From: Campylobacteraceae bacterium
GTDB taxonomy: Bacteria > Campylobacterota > Campylobacteria > Campylobacterales > Sulfurospirillaceae
Length of the DNA: 5,008 bases
NCBI GenBank assembly: GCA_027055635.1
Contig: JALUMZ010000340.1
Span: forward strand, 1 to 5,008
Direction: 5' to 3'
Part shown: positions 1 through 5,008 of the stretch, piece by piece
Layout of the letters: each line of letters starts with the position of its first letter
Numbering within the stretch: the first letter of the stretch is position 1
Notes under the pieces: model-generated
What the model was told of the DNA's origin: nothing
Databases searched by the model: none
The model's input: the letters and a program-made list of their open reading frames with translations, nothing else
Translations under genes and position numbers: made by a program

Positions 1-1549
1 TTAGATTTATCGCTCCACTTGTGGCAGATATAGCCGTTAACGGTTGTCTCCATTGGTGGGCTATCATACTGATCATCTCCCCCATCTGGGCAAGGCGGGA
101 TTGGTGTAGGAGTTGCTGGTCTTTTTGTCTTAAAGTATTTATCTGTTTAACTATCTCTCTTTCCAAATTACTGTTGATGCGTTTTATCTCATCTTCTGCT
201 CTCTTTATCGCAGTTATATCTGTGTTTACTCCAATGATATTTACAGCTTTTTGATTTTCATCATACTCTATAAATCCTTTACTCATAATCCATACCCATT
301 TGCCATTTTTATGTTTTATTCTATAAACTACTTCGACATTTTTTTCTTTCAAATTAAAAGCATCTTGTAAGATTAGCATAATTGATTTTAAATCATTAGG
401 ATGAATAAGATCTTGCCAAAAAAGCTTTTCATACTCATGTTCTGTATATCCAATTATCATTTTGGATTCGGCAGATGAAATAATAACATCATTTATCAAA
501 TCCCACTCCCAAGTACCGGAGTTTGTTCCTAGAAGCGCTATTCTTGTCTTTTCTTGCAGAGCCTTTATCTGTTTTGCATCTTCTTTTAGCCTTTTTTCTG
601 TCTTCTTTCTCTCGTCTATGTCTCTCCATACGCCATATATAACCTTCTCCTTGTTTATCTCAACAGGAATCAGCGTTATCTCCACCCAAAAGTTGCTTCC
701 ATTTTTTTTAGTTTGTATCCACTCAAAGCTAATTGTCTGTTTACTTGCTTTTTTAAGCTCTTTTAGCATCTTTTTCATGGATGATTCTCCACTCTTTTGA
801 GTTGGAGGCATAAATTTTGAAATATTATAGCTCAAAAATTCTTTTCCATTTCTATAGCCAAACATCTTTGCTAGTCTATCATTGCACTCTATAGCTTTAT
901 GTCCTTTTATAAGAGCTATGCCGTCAAATGATTTATTGTAGATAGTTTTAAACTTTTTTTGCAACTCTATATTTCTTCTATTTACATTGAAAAATTTTAT
1001 ACCTGAAATCATATGAATAAACATATATATAACCAACACCATAGCAAATGTATCAAAATTATCTCCACCATGGTACCAAAGAGCTACTATAACAGGTGTA
1101 ATTGAAAAAAATGTAAAGCCTAGGAAAACTATAAATACAGTGCCTATGCTTCCAATAGAGCCGGCACTTACGGTTATGGCAAAAATACTTATCATCAAAA
1201 TATCTATATTAGGCACTTTGTAGATAACACCCACTATAACAATTGACCCTAGTAAAAATGCTGTGATAAAAGCGTTTATCATATAAAATATCAAAAATTT
1301 TCTAGTTTTACCATCGTTGTTTTTTTTGGATGCTATAAATTGTTTGTAAGAGTATATTTTTAGTATAAAGAGAAAGATATGAATGCATAACCACATAGTG
1401 AGTACGAAAAGAGGTATTAGTCCAAAAAGAATATAGGCAACAACAATCGGTGCAATGATGTTTGAAGCAATTGCTCCCATTATGATATTTTTAAACATTT
1501 CTGATATAAGAGTATCATCATAATTTAAGAAAAAATTTCTTTTAGACAC
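1..1549 (-). CDS. Membrane-bound PAS-PAS sensor histidine kinase (3' end missing)
   Basis: Sensor kinase of a two-component system, predicted to sit in the inner membrane, autophosphorylate on His and pass phosphate to REC domains. The first 516 codons are present and the frame is open to the window edge. Residues ~20-185 hold about six hydrophobic helices (near 21-42, 43-64, 85-108, 115-129, 134-156, 167-184). PAS 1 covers ~195-315, with a PAC-type end near VWRDIDERK. PAS 2 covers ~330-450 and is PAS_3-like (GTWEWDL, HPND at 383-386, GKWVW). A coiled coil (~449-485) leads to the H-box, AHQWRQPL, with phospho-acceptor His498. The HATPase_c domain must lie beyond position 1. The start is GTG at 1549: an AAGG Shine-Dalgarno lies 9 nt upstream and a TGA closes the frame further up, whereas the in-frame ATG codons 18 and 24 have no visible ribosome site. 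It follows the stand-alone REC gene by 23 bp, so it is probably the cognate kinase of this operon. The signal sensed is unknown. Kinase identity is firm; a C-terminal REC (hybrid kinase) cannot be excluded. Confidence 0.9.
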   Translation of the reverse strand, partial: MSKRNFFLNYDDTLISEMFKNIIMGAIASNIIAPIVVAYILFGLIPLFVLTMWLCIHIFLFILKIYSYKQFIASKKNNDGKTRKFLIFYMINAFITAFLLGSIVIVGVIYKVPNIDILMISIFAITVSAGSIGSIGTVFIVFLGFTFFSITPVIVALWYHGGDNFDTFAMVLVIYMFIHMISGIKFFNVNRRNIELQKKFKTIYNKSFDGIALIKGHKAIECNDRLAKMFGYRNGKEFLSYNISKFMPPTQKSGESSMKKMLKELKKASKQTISFEWIQTKKNGSNFWVEITLIPVEINKEKVIYGVWRDIDERKKTEKRLKEDAKQIKALQEKTRIALLGTNSGTWEWDLINDVIISSAESKMIIGYTEHEYEKLFWQDLIHPNDLKSIMLILQDAFNLKEKNVEVVYRIKHKNGKWVWIMSKGFIEYDENQKAVNIIGVNTDITAIKRAEDEIKRINSNLEREIVKQINTLRQKDQQLLHQSRLAQMGEMISMIAHQWRQPLTAISATSGAINL

Positions 1550-1558
1550 CGATATTTG

Positions 1559-1562
1559 CCTT
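1559..1562 (-). promoter_or_regulatory. Ribosome binding site supporting the GTG start of the histidine kinase
   Basis: AAGG on the minus strand, 9 nt before the GTG at 1549-1547, within the 23-bp gap after the REC gene. It favours GTG over the two downstream in-frame ATGs, which have no purine-rich element in front. The site sits in the loop of a short AT-only inverted repeat (1552-1557 and 1568-1573), which is probably chance. Confidence 0.5.
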
Positions 1563-1572
1563 GGGTGAAATA

Positions 1573-1974
1573 TTATATTTTTTCACATAAACTACTCAAT
1601 AAAGATAGAAATTTATCTATCTCAATGGGTTTTAACATGATCTCATTTGCGCCTACACTCATGCTTTCTTTGAAATAACCTGATTCTTTATGAGCTGATA
1701 TAATCACTATATAGACTTTATCGTCTTTTTCTCTTATCTTCCCTATCATTTCCAAACCATTCATTTTTGGCATATTTACATCTGTTATGATTATATCAAA
1801 ACTCTTTTTAGAGCTATTAAACTTATCTAGCCCATCTTCTCCATCCACCGCAACAACTATATCACTAAAGAAACTCTCAAGCATGCCAAGCGTAGATTCT
1901 CTGGCATCAAGATTGTCCTCTACATATAAAAGCCGCAGAGTCTGGGTGGTACTAACTAGTTCATTTATATCCAT
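1573..1974 (-). CDS. Stand-alone response regulator receiver (CheY-like, single REC domain)
   Basis: Cytoplasmic phospho-acceptor protein of 133 residues made of a single REC domain with no output domain, a normal length for CheY/Spo0F-type regulators. Key residues are present: acidic pair E19-D20 (YVEDN), phospho-acceptor D65 (IITDVNMP), switch Ser93 (ISAH) and Lys115 (LKP). The usual switch aromatic two residues before the LKP motif (Y/F in GYLLKP-type sequences) is Ile112. It closely resembles the REC domain of the upstream gene, including the short N-terminal extension before LLYVEDN, so the two probably arose by duplication. The ATG lies 6 bp after the upstream gene's TGA and directly follows a second stop (TGA TAA). 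A Shine-Dalgarno AAGGA at 1988-1992 is inside the upstream gene, spaced 13 nt, rather far. Likely phosphorylated by the kinase encoded next. Role as shuttle, competitor or phosphate sink is inference. Confidence 0.93.
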   Translation of the reverse strand: MDINELVSTTQTLRLLYVEDNLDARESTLGMLESFFSDIVVAVDGEDGLDKFNSSKKSFDIIITDVNMPKMNGLEMIGKIREKDDKVYIVIISAHKESGYFKESMSVGANEIMLKPIEIDKFLSLLSSLCEKI

Positions 1975-1980
1975 AGCTTA

Positions 1981-3975
1981 TCACTTTTCCTTTTTGTTAT
2001 CTTCAAACATCATGGGTTTCCCAAAGTAGTATCCCTGCGAATAATCAACACCTAAATCACTTAAAATTTCATATATCACTCTATTTTCCACAAATTCTGC
2101 AACGGTTTTAATATTCTGCTCTTTTGCAAAAGCTATGATAGTCTTTACAACCGAGAGAGAGTAGCTGTTTGTCTCTATATTTTTAATCAAAGAGCCATCA
2201 ATCTTTAAAATATCCGGTCTATAGTCCATAAGTCTCTCGAAATTTGAATACCCAGAGCCGAAATCATCTATTGCTATTTTAACATCCATCTCTTTTACTT
2301 CATCTATAAAATTTGATATCACCTTAAAATCTTTTACTGCCTCATCCTCTAAAAGCTCAAATACGATCCTGTTGGTATTTCGTCTATTTCTCCTAAGCAA
2401 AGAAAAAATCTTTTCTCTGGTTGCTTTTTTCTCAATATCAAGTGCTGATAGATTTATAGTAATATCTTTATCTGTTTTTCCCAATACACTAAATGAATTC
2501 CCTAAAACAATATCGGTTATTTGTGAATAATATTTTCCTTTTTTTGCAGTTTCTAAGAAAAAAAATGGAGATAATACTTTGTCTTCTTCGTCTATTAATC
2601 TTACTAATGATTCATATTTTTCTACTTTTTGGGTTTTGTTATTAATAATTGGTTGAAAATATGAGATTATCCTATAATTATTCACAGCACTCTTTATCAT
2701 AGAGAGTGTCTCCATGTTTTTTTGTGCCATATTTTGCTCTTTCATAGTCAAGCCATTTGCAATTATGAAATCTTGTCTATTTTTCAATAGTTTTTTGATT
2801 CCCAATTTTGCATCTTCTAAAACCATCTCTTTTCCATATGCTAAGCTAATAATAACAGCCATATCATAATCAACATCGCTAATATAGACTACATCTTCTC
2901 TGATTTTCTCTTGATATGCTTTTAACTCTCTTATGAAAACTTCCGTATTTTTTAGGCATTTGTTTGTTTCATTAACCATGGCATATTCACCGGCACCAAG
3001 TCGATAAACTCTATCAAAATTGCAAGTTTTAGGCATATTGTTTTCAAGATAATTAGCTATCTCATCTTGAATCATTTCAACTGTACTATCATCATAAAAC
3101 TCTTCAAGAATATCAAATTCTTCAAGTCTCATATAGACGATTAACGGTTCATCTAAAGCTTCTACGGCATCACCGAACTGTTTTTTTTGATTCATAATTT
3201 GTGTTATATCATCTCTTATAGCAATATACTCTACTATATTGTTGTTGATATCTAATATTGGCTTGATAGTCATTTTAACATAGTAACTTTTTCCATTTTT
3301 TGTGATATTTCTAATAACACCCTTATATATCTTTTTTTTATTTTTGATAGTATCCCATAGGTTTTCATAAATCAATGGTGAATTATCGGGATGTCTTGTT
3401 ATATTGTGACTTTTCCCTATTAGTTCATCTCTACTATATCCTGATATTTTGCAAAATTCATCATTTACATATGTAATTATACCGTCAAGATCTGATTTTG
3501 AAACTATAGTGCTACGGTCTGTTGCTTCTTGATATTGGTGTAAAAAATGGATATGTTTCTCTACTTCTTTTTTGAGAGCCAACTTCTCTACTACTTTTGC
3601 TATAACTCCTAAAAACTGCTCCATATCTATAGGCTTAAGCAAATACCCCTCAACACTCAGCTTAATACTGTCTATGAAAAAATCTGATTCATTGTAGGCT
3701 GATAATATAAGAATAGGCACATCTGTATTGGTTTCCCTTATCTTTCGTATCATATCTAGCCCATTTAGACGCGGCATATTTATATCTGTTATGACAAGAT
3801 CTATGCTATTTGTTTTAAACTTTTCCAAACCATCTTCGCCATTTACTCCGAGCACTACACTCTTGAAAAATTCTTCAAAAACTATACTTGTTGTCTCTCT
3901 AGCTTCAATATTGTCTTCAACATATAGTAAATTTAAAGTTTTTGAGTACTCTATAATCTCATCTAGATTGCACAT
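1981..3975 (-). CDS. Response regulator REC-PAS-(degenerate GGDEF)-EAL, predicted c-di-GMP phosphodiesterase
   Basis: Soluble regulator predicted to hydrolyse cyclic-di-GMP to pGpG under phosphorylation control. Residue numbers are for the 664-residue form. REC ~14-130: E20-D21, phospho-acceptor D64 (VITDIN), S92, Y111, K114. Linker helix ~130-150. PAS ~150-260 is Aer-like (YVNDEF, SGY, NITRHPD at 191-197). GGDEF-like domain ~270-425 is degenerate: the signature reads RLGAGEY (325-331) and the metal-site Asp region reads YMRLEEF, so no cyclase activity is expected. EAL ~430-655 looks active: E455 (ESL), N508 (INLS), E540 and E543 (FELLE), D570-D571 (DDFGSGYSNF), K591 (KIDG), E627/E630 (AEFVE), Q647 (QGYYFGKP). 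Start: the ATG at 3975 has AAGGG 6 nt upstream and matches the N-terminal length of the paralogous REC protein; ATGs at 3996 and 3990 are alternatives, the first giving 671 residues. First gene of a three-gene operon, probably transcribed from the promoter near 4139. Confidence 0.93.
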   Translation of the reverse strand: MCNLDEIIEYSKTLNLLYVEDNIEARETTSIVFEEFFKSVVLGVNGEDGLEKFKTNSIDLVITDINMPRLNGLDMIRKIRETNTDVPILILSAYNESDFFIDSIKLSVEGYLLKPIDMEQFLGVIAKVVEKLALKKEVEKHIHFLHQYQEATDRSTIVSKSDLDGIITYVNDEFCKISGYSRDELIGKSHNITRHPDNSPLIYENLWDTIKNKKKIYKGVIRNITKNGKSYYVKMTIKPILDINNNIVEYIAIRDDITQIMNQKKQFGDAVEALDEPLIVYMRLEEFDILEEFYDDSTVEMIQDEIANYLENNMPKTCNFDRVYRLGAGEYAMVNETNKCLKNTEVFIRELKAYQEKIREDVVYISDVDYDMAVIISLAYGKEMVLEDAKLGIKKLLKNRQDFIIANGLTMKEQNMAQKNMETLSMIKSAVNNYRIISYFQPIINNKTQKVEKYESLVRLIDEEDKVLSPFFFLETAKKGKYYSQITDIVLGNSFSVLGKTDKDITINLSALDIEKKATREKIFSLLRRNRRNTNRIVFELLEDEAVKDFKVISNFIDEVKEMDVKIAIDDFGSGYSNFERLMDYRPDILKIDGSLIKNIETNSYSLSVVKTIIAFAKEQNIKTVAEFVENRVIYEILSDLGVDYSQGYYFGKPMMFEDNKKEK

Positions 3976-3981
3976 TACTTT

Positions 3982-3986
3982 CCCTT
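3982..3986 (-). promoter_or_regulatory. Ribosome binding site that decides the start of the REC-PAS-GGDEF-EAL gene
   Basis: AAGGG on the minus strand with a 6-nt spacer to the ATG at 3975-3973. The upstream ATG at 3996 has only an AGAGG about 15 nt away, and the ATG at 3990 has nothing convincing. The paralogous REC protein starts at nearly the same point relative to LLYVEDN, which also supports 3975. Confidence 0.6.
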
Positions 3987-4004
3987 GCATTGCCATTGTT
4001 TGCG

Positions 4005-4046
4005 TTAAACACCTCTTGATAATACTCTTTTAATATTTAAATTCAT
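4005..4046 (-). other. Possible 13-residue leader ORF before the response regulator operon
   Basis: Reads MNLNIKRVLSRGV then TAA, ending 29 nt before the preferred ATG of the response regulator. An AAGG (4056-4059) stands 9 nt ahead of its ATG, a normal spacing. Its ATG lies in the loop of the 4037-4055 inverted repeat. There is no run of a single regulatory amino acid, so classical attenuation is not indicated. An ORF this short can arise by chance; I list it because the ribosome site is better than expected for noise. Confidence 0.2.
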
Positions 4047-4055
4047 GAAATTTAA
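4037..4055. repeat. 7-bp perfect inverted repeat in the operon leader
   Basis: TTAAATT (4037-4043) and AATTTAA (4049-4055) flank a 5-nt spacer. The location is between the predicted promoter and the first start codon. It could be a small operator or a weak RNA hairpin; being purely A/T in an AT-rich region, it could also be chance. No T-tract suggests termination here. Confidence 0.35.
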
Positions 4056-4138
4056 CCTTATCTTTTTAGATAGAGATACTTTTTGTAGAAGATGCAATAA
4101 TTTACTTCTAACACCCAGCAGGTAAGCATAACAGGGCT

Positions 4139-4147
4139 ATTATAACA
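4139..4147 (-). promoter_or_regulatory. Extended -10 promoter (TGTTATAAT) of the signalling operon
   Basis: On the minus strand TGT followed by TATAAT (4144-4139) is a perfect extended -10 element. No TTGACA-like -35 is seen at 17 bp; instead there is a T-rich stretch, as is common for sigma-70 promoters in Campylobacterota. Transcription would begin around 4131-4133 and give a leader of about 155 nt before the ATG at 3975. It lies downstream of the PP-loop ATPase gene and its hairpin, so it should drive the three signalling genes separately from that gene. No sigma-54 or sigma-28 signature was found nearby. Confidence 0.55.
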
Positions 4148-4174
4148 CAACAATTAAAAAATATTTCTTATTTA

Positions 4175-4225
4175 TTACTCTATCAACTAAAATATTAAAA
4201 ATTGGTGTGTTAGTCGGTAGAGTAA
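4175..4225 (-). terminator. Long stem-loop over the stop codon of the PP-loop ATPase gene
   Basis: Two 16-nt arms (4210-4225 and 4175-4190) pair across a 19-nt loop. In the minus-strand transcript 14 positions are Watson-Crick pairs, one is G-U and one is a C-A mismatch. The stop codon TAA is inside the first arm, so the stem includes the final codons of the gene. The arms are only moderately GC-rich and the nearest T-run (ATTTTTT) lies more than ten bases beyond the stem, so it is not a textbook Rho-independent terminator. It may serve as a weak terminator or a 3'-end protecting structure between the two transcription units. Confidence 0.45.
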
Positions 4226-4974
4226 TTAAGATACTCCTCTTGAGAAAAGCTGGATAGATTGATATTTTCAAATGCTTTTTTTATGGATGTAAAGAGGGCA
4301 TTGTTCTCTTCCTCCATCTTTCTGAGCATCTCTTTAGTTTTTGCTCTGTTTATTGGCATCTTTACATCAAATCTCATGCTAGGACATGCTTCATCGCTGA
4401 TGAGTGGCATATTGGCATCTTTAGCCTGCTCTATCAACTGTCTCTCTCTTACATGTATCAAAGGGCGAATTACCTCTAAACCGTTTTTTGCTCTATATAT
4501 AGGAGGCATTGAGCGAAGAGCACCATTGTATGAGAAGTTCATAAAAAAACTCTCAACCGCATCATCAAGGTGATGTCCAAGAGCTAGCTTATTGTATCCG
4601 TTTTCTAAGGCGTAGGTATATAGAGCACCTCTTCTCATGCGAGAGAAAAAGCTGCAAAAAGAGGAGTTTTCTCTGATCTTCTCTTGAGCTAAATCATATA
4701 TCTTTGTATCGTAAATTGCATGTGGCAAATCATGCTCTAGGCAGTGTTTATGTAAAATATCAAGATTTTCTCCCATACCGTAAGCCACTGTTAAGGTTTG
4801 AAAATCAAAATTAAACGGAGCAACTCTTTGCATATGCTTGATGATGTGAGCCAAGCTTAGAGAATCTTTACCACCGCTTAAACCAAGAAGAATTTTATCC
4901 CCTTCTTTTATAAGATTGTATCTCGCATTTGTTTTGCCCACTACTCTTAGTAGTTTTTTACTTAGCGTTATCAA
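4210..4974 (-). CDS. TtcA-family PP-loop ATPase (tRNA 2-thiocytidine biosynthesis-like)
   Basis: Cytoplasmic ATP-pyrophosphatase of the TtcA family. Classical TtcA adenylates C32 of certain tRNAs and replaces its 2-oxygen with sulfur, using a [4Fe-4S] cluster. At 254 residues it is shorter than E. coli TtcA (about 310). Visible matches: N-terminal KLLR..G, I/L-K-E-G-D-K-I, PP-loop SGGKDS (33-38), RMRRGALY (112-119), LGHHLDD (132-138), MPP (156-158) and RPLIHVRE (170-177). Classical TtcA has a CxxC before RLRRG and another CxxC near CGSQ. Here only the first Cys of the first pair (C107; F110 replaces the second) and the last Cys of the second pair (C197; D194 replaces the other) remain, so the cluster and the exact substrate are uncertain and I give no symbol. 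The start is TTG at 4974: a TAA lies directly upstream in frame, and later starts would remove the conserved KLLR segment; a GTG at codon 12 is the nearest alternative. It overlaps the upstream gene by 17 bp, suggesting co-transcription. Confidence 0.85.
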   Translation of the reverse strand: MITLSKKLLRVVGKTNARYNLIKEGDKILLGLSGGKDSLSLAHIIKHMQRVAPFNFDFQTLTVAYGMGENLDILHKHCLEHDLPHAIYDTKIYDLAQEKIRENSSFCSFFSRMRRGALYTYALENGYNKLALGHHLDDAVESFFMNFSYNGALRSMPPIYRAKNGLEVIRPLIHVRERQLIEQAKDANMPLISDEACPSMRFDVKMPINRAKTKEMLRKMEEENNALFTSIKKAFENINLSSFSQEEYLNYSTD

Positions 4975-5008
4975 TTATCTTCTCAACCATAGAGATCATA
5001 AAGTCTGC
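4958..5008 (-). CDS. C-terminal end of an unidentified upstream gene
   Basis: The only minus-strand frame open from the right edge reads ADFMISMVEKIIDNAK and stops at TAA (4960-4958). The other two frames stop within the first 25 bases. Sixteen residues are too few to name a family. The 17-bp overlap with the TtcA-family gene, together with that gene's TTG start, suggests translational coupling within one operon. Confidence 0.6.
   Translation of the reverse strand, partial: ADFMISMVEKIIDNAK

Noticed and set aside
21..800. Plus-strand open frames of 77 and 112 codons
   Set aside because: They are antisense to the histidine kinase, whose minus-strand frame is continuous with clear PAS and H-box motifs; their translations show no domain and are hydrophobic low-complexity shadow sequence.
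1552..1573. Short inverted repeat (ATATTT/AAATAT) around the kinase ribosome site
   Set aside because: The stem is six A/T pairs around a 10-nt loop in AT-rich DNA, too weak to claim translational control.
1787..2029. Plus-strand open frame of 80 codons across the REC gene and the end of the EAL gene
   Set aside because: It is Ser/Leu-rich antisense shadow with no motif, spanning a well-supported minus-strand gene junction.
3728..4033. Plus-strand open frame of 101 codons
   Set aside because: It is antisense to the REC domain of the phosphodiesterase gene, and its product shows no recognisable feature.
4059..4072. TATCT-TTTT-AGATA mini-palindrome in the leader
   Set aside because: A five-base AT-rich stem is expected by chance here and is not placed as a terminator or operator.
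4107..4125. ATG at 4125 opening a 23-codon frame in the leader
   Set aside because: It has no Shine-Dalgarno and lies within about 10 nt of the predicted transcription start; composition is unremarkable.
3976..4140. c-di-GMP (GEMM) riboswitch in the leader of the phosphodiesterase operon
   Set aside because: It would make biological sense, but I could not find the conserved GEMM core sequences or the expected pairing.
4201..4230. tRNA-like D-arm wording on the plus strand (TAGTCGGTAGAG)
   Set aside because: No anticodon arm, T-arm (GGTTCGA) or acceptor pairing follows; the bases are the 3' end of the TtcA-family gene and its hairpin arm.
4259..4573. Plus-strand open frame of 104 codons
   Set aside because: It is the shadow of the TtcA-family gene, which has clear PP-loop and GHHLDD motifs on the minus strand.

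Overview
The window is AT-rich and densely packed, and every gene I can support lies on the minus strand, so gene order runs from high to low coordinates. Low GC, stacked PAS/EAL/response-regulator signalling proteins, and a histidine kinase with an H-box of the form HQWRQPL suggest a Campylobacterota (epsilonproteobacterial) genome, perhaps a Sulfurimonas-like sulfur oxidiser. That placement rests on family resemblance, not on a marker gene.

Right end (4210-5008): the last 16 codons of an unidentified gene overlap by 17 bp a TtcA-family PP-loop ATPase (tRNA 2-thiocytidine type, TTG start). The PP-loop is intact, but two of the cysteine positions typical of classical TtcA are replaced. A long imperfect inverted repeat covers its stop codon.

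Intergenic region (3976-4209, 234 bp): this is the only sizeable gap. It holds the hairpin, a perfect extended -10 promoter element (TGnTATAAT), a predicted leader of about 155 nt with a 7-bp palindrome, and a possible 13-residue leader ORF. I see no c-di-GMP (GEMM) riboswitch, tRNA or other known RNA.

Left and centre (1-3975): a tight three-gene signalling operon, with gaps of 6 and 23 bp. First is a response regulator with the order REC - Aer-like PAS - degenerate GGDEF - intact EAL, a predicted c-di-GMP phosphodiesterase. Second is a stand-alone REC protein that is clearly a paralogue of the first gene's REC domain. Third is a membrane histidine kinase (about six TM helices, two PAS domains, coiled coil, H-box) cut off by the window start just after its phospho-accepting histidine. 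The simplest reading is a branched phosphorelay. The kinase would phosphorylate both REC domains, one controlling c-di-GMP breakdown and the other acting as a CheY-like messenger, competitor or phosphate sink. The PAS domain of the phosphodiesterase may add a redox or ligand input. I see no mobile element, CRISPR array, tRNA or rRNA in the window.
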